DNA of 64,000 bases, taken from Ruminococcus sp. YRD2003 (GTDB lineage Bacteria > Bacillota > Clostridia > Oscillospirales > Ruminococcaceae). This document shows positions 6,982 to 16,089 of this stretch, in pieces. The notes under the pieces were generated by a model. The model did not search any database, was not told the origin of the DNA, and saw nothing but the letters and a program-made list of their open reading frames with translations. Location: contig FNZT01000003.1 of NCBI GenBank assembly GCA_900109435.1, positions 124,001 to 188,000 on the forward strand, written 5' to 3'. The translations under genes were made by a program, and so were the position numbers. The stretch's first letter is position 1, and each line of letters begins with the position of its first letter.

Positions 6982-8889
6982 TTAGTCAGTTCTCATTTTT
7001 TTACGGAGCGCTTTATTGTCATACATTCGTTTGTCAGCTATGTCCATGTAGTATGAGAATTCGTTGCCTTTGTCGGGTATACCGCAGAATACTCCGATAC
7101 TTGCATTTACATCATAAGGCTTGTCTGAGGATGCATTGTACCTGTCGAAGAAGTCATTGATATAGTTTGCGTACGAGTTAACGATCTTGTCGGTATAGTC
7201 GTAGCAGCCGACGATTGCGTATTCATCGCCGCCGATACGAGCACATATCTCGTTATTTTCACAGCAGGTAGTAAGTCCGTTTGCAACTACAATAATAGCG
7301 TTGTCTCCTTCGACGTGTCCGAAGTTATCGTTTATATGCTTGAGAAGGTCAAGGTCTGCAATGATGATGAGCAGCTTCTTCTGCTCAGTCTTTGCACGGT
7401 TGAACAGAGTTTCAGAGAACCTGCTGAAGCCTTGGCGGTTGTAAACGCCCGTGAGAGTATCACGCAGCGAGTTTAGCGATATTCGCTGGTTTATAGCAGT
7501 CAGCTTAGTTCTGACACGCAGGAATTCGAGCGCAATGTTTATGTTGCGGTTCCACAGTGCAAAGACCTTGCTTACAGTGGTGTTTATATCAAAGAACTTG
7601 AATATAGTGTATCCGAAGCATCTGTCCATAAAGTGGAGCGGGAGGAGTATGTACATTGAAGGTTCATCTGATATTTCGTACATATACTCCGGAATAATAT
7701 TGCGTGATTTGAACCTGTGTACGGTATAGTCATATTTAGTGTTGTGGTAGATGAGCTTTGTATCCATGACCTCGGAATACCCTTTGCGAAGATAATCCGT
7801 TTCGTCGAGGTTTTCAAAGCTATCCCATTCGTGGCACAGATTTATCATGAATACCTCGATATTATCTATAATGTACACATAGTTTGAAAGCTGATGGAGC
7901 AGGTGGTCGAGATTTTCGGACTGCATAAGACCTTCCGCCATACCGCTGTTGTTGAAGTAAAGCTCGTAATGTCCCATTTTATGGGTTAATGCTATGCGGC
8001 GTTCGATGAGGTCCTGCTTGGCTTCGTTGCAGCCGCAGCTGCCTGCGAGAATGAGTGAGCTTTCACCGCAGTCTACGAGCTCGGCTTCCTCACCGGTTAT
8101 CATTTTGTACAGAGCGCAGACGGCGCGTGCCCCGAGAGTGCTGTTCTCGGGAAAGATGGTCGTAAGTGACGGTATGCTCTCGATAGCCTCGCGTGAGCCG
8201 TCATAGCCTGATACGAGGATATCCTCGGGTACTCTGATGTTGTGCCTTGAAAGTTCCTGACATAGGAAAATACCCATTGCATCGTTAGCACATACAACAG
8301 CGTCAGGCTTAGGACGCTTGCCGCTTCCGATCTCGTCTGCAAGAGCCTCAGCCGAATTCTTCCAGAAATCGCCGTATATGATGTCGTTGGGAGCGACAGT
8401 GAGACCATGTTTTTCCATTGAGCGTCTATATCCGGCGGCGCGTGTCTCCGACGGAGACATCCCCTGAAAACCTGTCAGGCAGATAACCTTCTTACAGTTG
8501 TGATGCTCGATGAAGTGGTCTGTGATCTTCTCGAAGATATCGGTATCATCTGCATAAATGCTCTTGAATGAGCGATAGTCATTGTCAATGGCTATAGTTG
8601 GTATGCCAAGCTTCTCTATGTGCATTGTCAGCCAGTTGATAAGAGTATGGCTTGAAATATTCCCGGTAAGGAAGATAACTCCGTCGATATTATCGGAGGT
8701 AAGCAAACGGTAAATATTCTCTTCACCCGCTTCAATGATGGGCGAAGTATTGATGTTGAACGACATCAGAAGAACTATAGCATCATAGCCCAAAGCCTTT
8801 GTCTGAGCTTCGATCCCGGCGCATATCCTGTTCATATAGTCATTTGCGATATCAGCCGCAAGGACTGCTATGCGTTTCCTCTTATGCAT
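6982..8889 (-). CDS. LacI-type sugar-binding domain fused to a GGDEF diguanylate cyclase
   Basis: This 635-residue protein has an N-terminal periplasmic-binding-protein-like domain of the LacI/GalR type (residues about 5-275: KRIAVLAADIAND at the start, VCANDAMGIFLCQEL later) but no helix-turn-helix and no signal peptide. A middle domain of unknown fold follows, then a GGDEF domain beginning DTLTGVYNRQGF with GGDEY at about 553-557. The intact motif predicts cyclic di-GMP synthesis. The cytoplasmic ligand-binding module suggests control by an imported sugar or nucleoside. ATG 8889 is chosen over GTG 8901 because the GGCGGTGA Shine-Dalgarno sequence lies 8 bases before the ATG but overlaps the GTG. 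It is the last gene of the operon, close behind mutS2. Confidence 0.87.
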   Translation of the reverse strand: MHKRKRIAVLAADIANDYMNRICAGIEAQTKALGYDAIVLLMSFNINTSPIIEAGEENIYRLLTSDNIDGVIFLTGNISSHTLINWLTMHIEKLGIPTIAIDNDYRSFKSIYADDTDIFEKITDHFIEHHNCKKVICLTGFQGMSPSETRAAGYRRSMEKHGLTVAPNDIIYGDFWKNSAEALADEIGSGKRPKPDAVVCANDAMGIFLCQELSRHNIRVPEDILVSGYDGSREAIESIPSLTTIFPENSTLGARAVCALYKMITGEEAELVDCGESSLILAGSCGCNEAKQDLIERRIALTHKMGHYELYFNNSGMAEGLMQSENLDHLLHQLSNYVYIIDNIEVFMINLCHEWDSFENLDETDYLRKGYSEVMDTKLIYHNTKYDYTVHRFKSRNIIPEYMYEISDEPSMYILLPLHFMDRCFGYTIFKFFDINTTVSKVFALWNRNINIALEFLRVRTKLTAINQRISLNSLRDTLTGVYNRQGFSRFSETLFNRAKTEQKKLLIIIADLDLLKHINDNFGHVEGDNAIIVVANGLTTCCENNEICARIGGDEYAIVGCYDYTDKIVNSYANYINDFFDRYNASSDKPYDVNASIGVFCGIPDKGNEFSYYMDIADKRMYDNKALRKKMRTD

Positions 8890-8911
8890 ATATGCGCTCA
8901 CCGCCTTCTTT

Positions 8912-11305
8912 TTACTTTAGTTCAGCAATAGTTACACCGTCTTCTCCTTCACCAAAAACTCCGAGACGGAAGCTCTTGACGGATGGGTGATTTTTCAGCC
9001 GCTTATGGACTGCGGCGCGAAGAAGTCCCGTGCCTTTTCCGTGAATTATTGATATCATTGATATATTTGACATAACGGCCTGATCAATGAACTGATCGAG
9101 CTGATAGATACCGTCGTCACAGGCACAGCCGCGTATATCAAGTTCCATTTTGCCGTGCCGTTCTGATTTTATCACGCCGACTCTGCCTGTCTTGCGCTGA
9201 TTCTTTACAGGCTTGCTGCCGACAGTGACTTTCGGCGGTTCTTCCAGACGAAGACGCGAGATGTTCATTTTAGTTTTCATTACTCCCATTTGCACGAAGA
9301 CAAAATCACTTCCGTCAGGGTCGCCTGAGACGATACCCTTGCGTCCGAGGTCAACAACGAAGACGGTGTCTCCCCTTTTTAGCTTGCGCGGAAGAACATA
9401 GCCCTCGTTCGGGTCACCTCCCGTGATGGGATTAGCAGTGTCGTACATCTTATTGAAACTCTGCTTGGAGCGTGATTTCATGCCCGATACATTGACACTG
9501 AAATCCTTTTTGTCCTTCTCCTTGCGGAGCTTTTCGAGCTCGTCGATGAGCTCATTGGATTCAGCTTTCGTCTGCTCGATGATAGTCATCGCCTGCAAAC
9601 GCGCCTTTTCGAGAAGATCGGCTTTGTTTTTCTCGAGCTCTTCCTTGTCGGCGCGAATTTTCGCTGTATATTCGGCAGCTTCTTTTCGGAGCATCTCAGC
9701 CTGCTCCCGCTCGCGCTCAAGTTCTATACGCGAGGCTTCGAGCTTGCCTATGACATCTTCAAGGCGGGTATTAGCGTCGCTGACGAGTCCCCTCGCCTCA
9801 GCGATTATGTCCGCGGGCATACCGAGGCTCTCGGATATAGCGAATGCGTTGGACTTGCCCGGTGAGCCTACAATAAGCCTGTAAGTGGGCTTTAGCGTTT
9901 CAATACTGAACTCACACGACGCATTTTCTACGTTCGGGGTATCAATCGCGAATACCTTCAACTCTTGATAATGAGTAGTCACCATAAGCCGCGCACCGTT
10001 GCAGATAAGTCGCTTGATTATGGAAACGGCGAGCGCCGCTCCCTCGACAGGGTCGGTGCCCGAGCCAAGCTCGTCGAGCAGTACGAGTGAGTGCTCATCT
10101 GCTGTGCCGAGAATTTCGATGACCTTATTCGTGTGCGATGAGAATGTTGACAGATTTTGTTCGATGCTCTGACTGTCACCAATGTCAACGAGGATATTCT
10201 CGAATACAGATATCCTGCTGCCGTCAGAGACAGGTATGAGAAGCCCGCACATCGTCATGGCGGCGAGTAGCCCTGCTGTTTTCAGCGCAACAGTTTTACC
10301 GCCCGTGTTCGGACCTGTTATGATGAGTGCCTGATAATCCTCGCCAAGCGACAGGTCTATTGGCACTGCCTTTTTGCTGTCGAGCAGAGGGTGGCGTGCA
10401 TTTTTCAGACTTATAATGCCGTCGTCTGTGATGACAGGCATGGAAGCTCGCATTTTTGCGGCAAGCTCCGACTTTGCGAAGTAGAGGTCGAGCTCGGCGC
10501 AAATCTTATAGTTTTCACAAAGGACGTCCGCATAGTCCCCGCACTCACGGCAGAGTTCACGGATAATGCGCTCTATCTCCTCCTGTTCCTTGCCTTGGAG
10601 GATGCGTATATCATTGTTAGCCTCCACAACAGCCATTGGCTCGATGAAGATTGTCTGTCCTGTGGCGGAGGTGTCATGCACAAGACCACTGACCTGTCCG
10701 CGGTATTCCGATTTGACAGGCAGCACGAAGCGTCCGTCGCGGATAGTGACATTGCTCTCCTGCAAATACTGCTGGGTAGTCTTGTTTTTGACCATCTTGT
10801 CGAGCGTTTCGCGGAGCTGCATTCCAGCCTTGTTTATCTTGCGACGGATAGCGGCAAGCTCAGGACTTGCGGCGTCGGCGATCTCGTTCTCGGAGATTAT
10901 TGAGCGGTCAAGCTTCTCGAGAAGCCAGTCGTTCGGTGCGAGCTGCGAGAAAAGATAGCTGAGCTCGGTCTCGACGTTCTCGCAGGAGCGATACCAGTCG
11001 AAAAGGCTCTTTATCTGACGGAGCATCGCGGCGATGTCCATGAGGTCGCGGAGAGAAATCACCGCTCCCGATTTCGCGCGCTTTGCCGCAGTGGATATGT
11101 CCTTGAAATTCGTGAACGGAGGAAGTCCGAATTGTATTGAGAGCTCCAACGCCTGATTGGTCTTGGTGTTCTCATAGCGGACGCGTTCGAGGTCGCTGTC
11201 GGGGCGCACTTCAAGAGCCATACGCCTTGTCTCGTCATTGGAGGCAAGCTCCACGAGCATTTCAAGTATTTTATCGAGTTCAAGTGTTTTCAGGTATTTG
11301 TTCAT
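8912..11305 (-). CDS. mutS2: MutS2 family ATPase/Smr endonuclease
   Basis: The 797-residue protein has the MutS core and clamp helices, Walker A GPNTGGKT at about 330-338, Walker B LLDELGSGTDP around 405, a long charged coiled coil (about 500-620) and a C-terminal Smr domain (about 715-797, LDIRG and HGKGTG). It lacks the MutS mismatch-recognition domain, as MutS2 does. MutS2 binds branched DNA to limit recombination and, in Bacillus, splits collided ribosomes. The start at 11305 (MNKYLKTLELDKILEML) matches the family. An in-frame ATG at 11335 overlaps the previous gene's stop and cannot be excluded. It lies in the recombination/GTPase operon. Confidence 0.95.
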   Translation of the reverse strand: MNKYLKTLELDKILEMLVELASNDETRRMALEVRPDSDLERVRYENTKTNQALELSIQFGLPPFTNFKDISTAAKRAKSGAVISLRDLMDIAAMLRQIKSLFDWYRSCENVETELSYLFSQLAPNDWLLEKLDRSIISENEIADAASPELAAIRRKINKAGMQLRETLDKMVKNKTTQQYLQESNVTIRDGRFVLPVKSEYRGQVSGLVHDTSATGQTIFIEPMAVVEANNDIRILQGKEQEEIERIIRELCRECGDYADVLCENYKICAELDLYFAKSELAAKMRASMPVITDDGIISLKNARHPLLDSKKAVPIDLSLGEDYQALIITGPNTGGKTVALKTAGLLAAMTMCGLLIPVSDGSRISVFENILVDIGDSQSIEQNLSTFSSHTNKVIEILGTADEHSLVLLDELGSGTDPVEGAALAVSIIKRLICNGARLMVTTHYQELKVFAIDTPNVENASCEFSIETLKPTYRLIVGSPGKSNAFAISESLGMPADIIAEARGLVSDANTRLEDVIGKLEASRIELEREREQAEMLRKEAAEYTAKIRADKEELEKNKADLLEKARLQAMTIIEQTKAESNELIDELEKLRKEKDKKDFSVNVSGMKSRSKQSFNKMYDTANPITGGDPNEGYVLPRKLKRGDTVFVVDLGRKGIVSGDPDGSDFVFVQMGVMKTKMNISRLRLEEPPKVTVGSKPVKNQRKTGRVGVIKSERHGKMELDIRGCACDDGIYQLDQFIDQAVMSNISMISIIHGKGTGLLRAAVHKRLKNHPSVKSFRLGVFGEGEDGVTIAELK

Positions 11306-11327
11306 TTCAGTAATTTCAGCCTTTATG

Positions 11328-12245
11328 TTATTCATACTTTAATGCAGTATCGGGTATTTCGAATTCACGAAGATACTCATATTCTGTCACGGTGCTTATA
11401 ACACCGCTTGACTTGTCAATCTCATATACTCGGCGGCTGAGAAAAGCGGTATCGTTGATGTTGTAGTCACCGCCGCAGTGTCCGACCTCATAGTATGAGA
11501 AGCGTATACAGTCGTCCAAGTCGATGACCTCGGGATAAACGACGATCTCATGTGAAGGTGAGATAATATGGCGGAAAAGAGACATTGCCTTTCTGACCCC
11601 TTCTGCTGTCATCTCACCTGTGTATATGTATTTTCCATCATCAAGAAGAATGATTTTCGGGTAAACGAAGCGTATTGCTTTATGAGAGACGTTCGAGTAC
11701 TCATCTTCGTCATTTTTCCATTTTGTTGTCAGAGTATAGCGAAGTGAGTATTCGGAGTAATCGTCGTTTTCTCCGCAGAATAAACTTTCAACATCACTGT
11801 ATTCATTGTACGCAACGACGTAGCTGACATCTCCCTGTATATTCTCGTGACCGTCTGTTTGAGCGGCAAGATGATTTCCGATGAATCCTTTGAGGTCATC
11901 TGCATAGTTGGATGTCGGTACAACATATGATACCCACTCATGACAGTCAGGCTTATCAATGAGAGAAATATCAAAAAGTTCTATATCATCATAATTGGTC
12001 CTATTGATACTTTCCTCAGCTATTTTTTGAAGTAAACTATCCGACATGGATATTGCTTCCTCAGCAGATTCTAAGGAGTATCCCTTTTGCTCGTCATCAT
12101 ATTCTGTCTCTGTTTCAGTGGAAGGTTCTGTCGCGGTTTCGGCTGTCATCGCAGTGGTGGGTTCATTCACCGAACTGCTTCTTGCTTCAGAAGCGCAAGA
12201 CACAAGTGACGCCGCACAGATAAGAGCAAAAACTATTCTTTTCAT
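11328..12245 (-). CDS. Putative lipoprotein of unknown function
   Basis: The 305-residue protein has a lipoprotein signal with lipobox LVSC (cysteine about residue 17), then a Thr/Glu-rich linker (TATEPSTETETE) and a soluble domain of about 240 residues. I do not recognise the domain. It would be anchored to the outside of the cytoplasmic membrane. It sits between recO (10 bases upstream) and mutS2 (8-base overlap or 22-base gap), an unusual place for a surface protein, so it may be a lineage-specific insertion in a conserved housekeeping operon. It lacks an obvious Shine-Dalgarno sequence, and translation may be coupled to recO. Confidence 0.75.
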   Translation of the reverse strand: MKRIVFALICAASLVSCASEARSSSVNEPTTAMTAETATEPSTETETEYDDEQKGYSLESAEEAISMSDSLLQKIAEESINRTNYDDIELFDISLIDKPDCHEWVSYVVPTSNYADDLKGFIGNHLAAQTDGHENIQGDVSYVVAYNEYSDVESLFCGENDDYSEYSLRYTLTTKWKNDEDEYSNVSHKAIRFVYPKIILLDDGKYIYTGEMTAEGVRKAMSLFRHIISPSHEIVVYPEVIDLDDCIRFSYYEVGHCGGDYNINDTAFLSRRVYEIDKSSGVISTVTEYEYLREFEIPDTALKYE

Positions 12246-12254
12246 AACAACATT

Positions 12255-12995
12255 TCAAAAGAGACCGTGGTAAAAGTCGAGAGTTTTGAAGTTCCTCTCA
12301 AGGTGGGTGAGGAGGTAATCCTCCGTGAATGCGGCGAGCTTATCCCCTGCCCTGTCTGATACGCGGAAATTGAACAGCCTGTCGAAGTCTGCGAGCACGA
12401 TATGACGTATCGCCGAAAGTTCGGGAAGCCGAAGCTTCGTCCATTTGCCGCCGTTGTCATCGAAGCAGTCAGAGCACAGGAAACCTCCGTCCTCTACCGA
12501 GAAGTACAATTCTTCAGGTTCAAACACTCCGCAGCTTTTGCACGCGAGCACATCGGGCATATAGCCTATCTCGGACATCAACCGAAGCTCGAATATGCTT
12601 TTGAGAAGCTGTTCACTGCGAAGTTTCTTCTCAAGGCAGTGGAGGGTGTTAAGCGTCAGCCGCAGAACATTTCCACTGTCAGTGCGCTCGGATATGCAGT
12701 AGCGCAGCACTTCCGAAAAATAGCTCGCGAGTGACAGCGCTGTGAGCGAGCTGCGCAGGTCGTAAAAAATATGTATAGGCTCTGCACTGTTAAGGTAGAG
12801 CCTGTCCTTTCGCTTATCGCAGCAGAAGCGTGAATATGCAAAAAGCTGCGTGGAGCTTCCTGACTTACCGTTTATCTTGCAGGCTCCCTTCACTGACAGC
12901 TCTATCACGCCTTTTTCTTTTGTCAGAACATCAACGAATCTGTCCTGTTCACCTATGGGACGTTCCTTCAGGACTATCCCCTCTATTATCATCAT
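12255..12995 (-). CDS. recO: DNA repair protein RecO
   Basis: The 246-residue protein has an N-terminal OB fold beginning MMIIEGIVLKERPIGEQDR, a helical middle and a four-cysteine zinc site (CKSC...CSDC around residues 140-165). RecO loads RecA with RecR and RecF onto gapped DNA. The start at 12995 is chosen because AGAGGG lies 9 bases ahead and the longer frame to 13034 adds non-family sequence. Its first 47 bases overlap the end of the yqzL-like gene in another frame, which implies translational coupling. Confidence 0.93.
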   Translation of the reverse strand: MMIIEGIVLKERPIGEQDRFVDVLTKEKGVIELSVKGACKINGKSGSSTQLFAYSRFCCDKRKDRLYLNSAEPIHIFYDLRSSLTALSLASYFSEVLRYCISERTDSGNVLRLTLNTLHCLEKKLRSEQLLKSIFELRLMSEIGYMPDVLACKSCGVFEPEELYFSVEDGGFLCSDCFDDNGGKWTKLRLPELSAIRHIVLADFDRLFNFRVSDRAGDKLAAFTEDYLLTHLERNFKTLDFYHGLF

Positions 12996-13083
12996 GGAGC
13001 GTATCCCTCTGCGCAGAATAGCGCAGATAGTCACTGACTCTGCCTGTCTCTGCGAATTTGTTCCAAAGTATATCTTCAGTCAT
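12949..13083 (-). CDS. yqzL: YqzL-like small protein (44 residues)
   Basis: A 44-codon frame starts at ATG 13083, seven bases behind a strong GGAGG (13095-13091). It encodes MTEDILWNKFAETG followed by RVSDYLRYSA. The W..F..TG.v..YL.y pattern and the position between era and recO match Bacillus YqzL, a conserved small protein of unknown function. It overlaps the first 47 bases of recO in a different frame, so automated callers often miss it. The strong ribosome binding site and conserved synteny make it very likely real. Confidence 0.82.
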   Translation of the reverse strand: MTEDILWNKFAETGRVSDYLRYSAQRDTLHDDNRGDSPEGTSHR

Positions 13084-13137
13084 ACGAGCACCTCCGCGAA
13101 GCTATTATCTGCTTCGTGAGGGCAGCTATACGAGTAA

Positions 13138-14031
13138 TTATTTGTCTGAAAGTCCGAAGCTTCGGATAAGACCTTCACGGTTGCGCCAATCTTCTTTGAC
13201 TTTTACCCAGCATTTCAGATTGACCTTTATCTGGAAGAAGTCTTCGAGCTCTATTCTTGCGGCAGTCGAAGCCTTTTTCAGCATCGCTCCGCCTTTGCCG
13301 ATGACTATACCTTTATGTGATTCCCGCTCACAGTAGATCACTGCCGAGATATCGAGGATATCCTTGTCATCGCGCTCGGTCATCTCCTCTACACCGACAG
13401 CTATGCCGTGTGGGACTTCGTCTTTCAGGAGTTCAAGGAGTTTCTCGCGTATCATCTCTGCGGCGAGCACCTTCTCGGGCTGGTCGGTTATCATATCATC
13501 GGGAAAAAAATGAACTGATTCTTCTGAAAGTCCGATGAGCTCATCAAGTACGATGTCGACACCGTTGTTTTCGGTGACGCTTACGGGAATGACAGCTTTG
13601 AAGTCGCACTTTGAAGTCAGCTCCGCGATAACGGGTGCGAGCTCGTCCATATTCTTCAGAAGGTCTATCTTATTGAGGACGAGTATGACAGGCATCTTCG
13701 AGACATTGAGAGAATTCAGAAGAGCGAGCTCCTGCTCATTTATCTTTTTGGTGCAGTCCTGCACGAATATGACGGCGTCAATGTCGCTTACCGATTCTTT
13801 GACCGTATTGAGCATATGCTCACTGAGCTTGTTCACGGGCTTGTGGAGTCCGGGGGTATCAAAGAATACAAGCTGAACATCGTCTATGTTGCGTATGCCT
13901 GTGATACGGGTGCGGGTAGTCTGTGGCTTACTGCTGACGGAGGCTATCTTCTCGCCTACCATAGCGTTAAGAAGTGAAGACTTTCCTGCGTTGGTGCGTC
14001 CTGCGATAGTAACGAAAGCTGTTCTCGGCAT
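13138..14031 (-). CDS. era: GTPase Era
   Basis: The 297-residue protein contains the G1 loop GRTNAGKS (11-18), the switch I region with SKPQTTRTRI, DTPG (58-61), NKID (120-123) and a C-terminal KH domain with VIGKGGAMLKK. Era binds the 3' end of 16S rRNA and assists 30S maturation. Its start shares one base with the ybeY stop (TAATG). YbeY also acts in 16S rRNA 3'-end processing, so the coupling is functionally sensible. Confidence 0.97.
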   Translation of the reverse strand: MPRTAFVTIAGRTNAGKSSLLNAMVGEKIASVSSKPQTTRTRITGIRNIDDVQLVFFDTPGLHKPVNKLSEHMLNTVKESVSDIDAVIFVQDCTKKINEQELALLNSLNVSKMPVILVLNKIDLLKNMDELAPVIAELTSKCDFKAVIPVSVTENNGVDIVLDELIGLSEESVHFFPDDMITDQPEKVLAAEMIREKLLELLKDEVPHGIAVGVEEMTERDDKDILDISAVIYCERESHKGIVIGKGGAMLKKASTAARIELEDFFQIKVNLKCWVKVKEDWRNREGLIRSFGLSDK

Positions 14032-14543
14032 TAGTCGTTTTCTCCCTGTGTAACGAAAGTGACGTCGCGTGAAATACCGAGTTTCTCGAGGACAGATTCT
14101 TCTTTTTCTCTCATTATGCGCTGGTCGAGCTGGCTTGTTTCGTGGTCGTAACCGAGCAGATGGAGCATTGAATGAACTGTGAGGAATCCTATCTCGCGTT
14201 CGAGCGAATGGCCGAAGTTCTGAGCCTGCTTAACAGCTGTTTCGAGCGATATAACAACATCTCCGAGCTGTACCGCTCCTGTTTCGGGATTGACCTCGAC
14301 AGTTCCGTCCTCACCAGTGAGCGGGAAGGAAAGGACGTCGGTAACACTATCCTTATTTCGGTAGATCTTGTTAAGGTTCTTGATCTCATTGTTGCTTACA
14401 AAGGAAACGCTGACCTCGGCATCCTTGCCGAAGTTCTCAGTCGTAAGGACAGCCTGACAGCATCTTCTTATAAGAAGACGGATGCCGACGGGGACTTTCA
14501 CCTCTGACTGATTGTTTCTAACGTATACCTTAAGCTTAGGCAT
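14031..14543 (-). CDS. ybeY: Endoribonuclease YbeY (16S rRNA maturation factor)
   Basis: The 170-residue protein carries the metal-binding motif H124xxxH128xxGYDH134. YbeY is a zinc endonuclease required for 16S rRNA 3' maturation and 70S quality control. ATG 14543 (MPKLKVYV) is chosen over the open frame to 14615 because GAAGGGAG lies about 9 bases upstream and the longer version only adds sequence overlapping phoH. It overlaps the end of phoH by 8 bases and joins era by TAATG. Confidence 0.95.
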   Translation of the reverse strand: MPKLKVYVRNNQSEVKVPVGIRLLIRRCCQAVLTTENFGKDAEVSVSFVSNNEIKNLNKIYRNKDSVTDVLSFPLTGEDGTVEVNPETGAVQLGDVVISLETAVKQAQNFGHSLEREIGFLTVHSMLHLLGYDHETSQLDQRIMREKEESVLEKLGISRDVTFVTQGEND

Positions 14544-15504
14544 GATTTTTTCTCCCTTCGTTAAATTTTTCATATGCCTTGATGATGTCTTGTACGAGTT
14601 TATGACGTACAACATCCTTTTCAGTGAATCTGTGAATATCTATGTCTTCGATACCCTTGAGTATCTTCATAGCTTCTACAAGTCCTGATTTTCGCGCATC
14701 GGGAAGGTCGATCTGCGTAATATCGCCTGTGATCACCATTCGGCTGTCGCTGCCGAGACGCGTCAGGAACATTTTAATCTGTTCAGAAGTGGTATTCTGC
14801 GCTTCGTCGAGAATGATGAATGCCTCATCGAGGGTACGTCCGCGCATATAGGCGAGCGGTGCGACCTCAATAATGCCCTTTTCCATATATCGTGCAAAGC
14901 TTTCAGCTCCGAACATATCGAAAAGCGCGTCATACAGCGGGCGGAGGTACGGATCAACCTTGTCCTGCATATCGCCCGGGAGGAAGCCGAGCTTCTCGCC
15001 TGCTTCCACAGCAGGACGTGTAAGTATAATTTTCTTGACCTTGTGCTCGCGAAAAGCTTTGACAGCCATTGCCACGGCAAGATATGTTTTACCTGTACCT
15101 GCGGGCCCTATTCCGAGCACGATCGTATTATTCTTTATTGAATCGAGGTAGCGTTTCTGTCCTACTGTTCTCGGACGAACTATCTTGCCCGAGGAAGTCA
15201 TACAAACACCGTCGCCGCCGAGCTCCTCGAGCTGCTGCTCGATACCGTCCGCGACCATAGAAGTGACGTAGCGTATAGTCTGTTCGCTCAGGGGCTGTCC
15301 GCGTCCGCTCATTTTAAGCAAAGCTTCAACAGCCTTAGCGGCATCGGTTGCGGAAGGTTCATCGCCTATGACCTTGATATTGCCGTCCCTGCTGACGATG
15401 TTGACGTCATACTGTTTCTTTATATTGGCAACATTGCCGTCAAGCTGACCGAACAGCGCAGAAAGCTGCTCGTTGCTTTCGACTGTTACTATCTTCTCAG
15501 CCAT
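14536..15504 (-). CDS. phoH: PhoH family ATPase
   Basis: The 322-residue protein has Walker A GIGPAGTGKT at 131-140 and a Walker B-like FIILDEAQN around 230, preceded by a KH-like/OB N-terminal region, as in PhoH/YbeZ proteins. These are P-loop ATPases related to superfamily I helicases and act with YbeY in RNA metabolism. The start at 15504 follows GGTGGAG by 5-6 bases. An upstream in-frame GTG at 15510 would lie on the ribosome binding site. It overlaps the CYTH gene stop (TGATG). Confidence 0.94.
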   Translation of the reverse strand: MAEKIVTVESNEQLSALFGQLDGNVANIKKQYDVNIVSRDGNIKVIGDEPSATDAAKAVEALLKMSGRGQPLSEQTIRYVTSMVADGIEQQLEELGGDGVCMTSSGKIVRPRTVGQKRYLDSIKNNTIVLGIGPAGTGKTYLAVAMAVKAFREHKVKKIILTRPAVEAGEKLGFLPGDMQDKVDPYLRPLYDALFDMFGAESFARYMEKGIIEVAPLAYMRGRTLDEAFIILDEAQNTTSEQIKMFLTRLGSDSRMVITGDITQIDLPDARKSGLVEAMKILKGIEDIDIHRFTEKDVVRHKLVQDIIKAYEKFNEGRKNHA

Positions 15505-16019
15505 CAGCACTCCACCTTTCGTTCATCGGGAAATGCGCCTGCGTCAGCGAGTGCCGCATTAGAGTAGGCATGGTCGGAGGTTACTTCACGCAGCACATTG
15601 ATGTTATCGGGAAAAAGTATACGCTGCTTTTCACGGAGCAGTTCAAGTTCCAGAATAGCGAATCTGTCGGAGAAGGAATAGCAGTCAAGCTCAAACATTT
15701 GCCCCATATAATCAAAAGCATAGCGTGTCTTGTCGACAGGAACGCCCTTTGATTGTTTTAAAAGCTCAGCGTATTCGTCGGCAGAGATGGTACGTTCGTT
15801 TTCCACACGTACCGACGCAGAACAGAAGTGCTTTTCTGTATACTTATAGGTGATAAAGCCGTTCTCGATGATCCTTCTTACACGACGCTGAGAATCGCCC
15901 TCGCCATTTGAAAGATAGGTCTGTAATATTGAGGCGCTGCGCCTGACGTCGAGGATATCGGTATCAGGGTATTCAACAAGAAATTTTCTTTCGATCTCTA
16001 AGTGTTCCGTTTTTTTCAC
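15504..16019 (-). CDS. CYTH domain phosphohydrolase (triphosphatase-like)
   Basis: The 171-residue protein has the CYTH hallmark EIERK at residues 8-12, then alternating charged beta strands with RVRR and ELELL motifs of the triphosphate tunnel. CYTH proteins cleave inorganic triphosphate, thiamine triphosphate or nucleoside triphosphates; the substrate here is unknown. The start is a GTG with GGAG only one base away (GGAGTGTG), a poor spacing, yet no better start is available without losing EIERK. It is the first gene of the phoH-era-recO-mutS2 operon. Confidence 0.86.
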   Translation of the reverse strand: MKKTEHLEIERKFLVEYPDTDILDVRRSASILQTYLSNGEGDSQRRVRRIIENGFITYKYTEKHFCSASVRVENERTISADEYAELLKQSKGVPVDKTRYAFDYMGQMFELDCYSFSDRFAILELELLREKQRILFPDNINVLREVTSDHAYSNAALADAGAFPDERKVEC

Positions 16020-16045
16020 ACTCCAAAAAATGATAGATAATGTCT

Positions 16046-16067
16046 CAAAAAGGGCGTGATCAGCCCT
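16046..16067 (-). promoter_or_regulatory. Terminator-like hairpin in the leader of the CYTH-phoH operon
   Basis: On the minus strand AGGGC (16067-16063), a 7-base loop and GCCCT (16055-16051) are followed by a run of T. It lies between the promoter and the first gene, so it could be an attenuator or a leaky terminator. The stem is only 5 bp. Confidence 0.4.
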
Positions 16068-16089
16068 ACAGACATAAGCTTACAAATAC

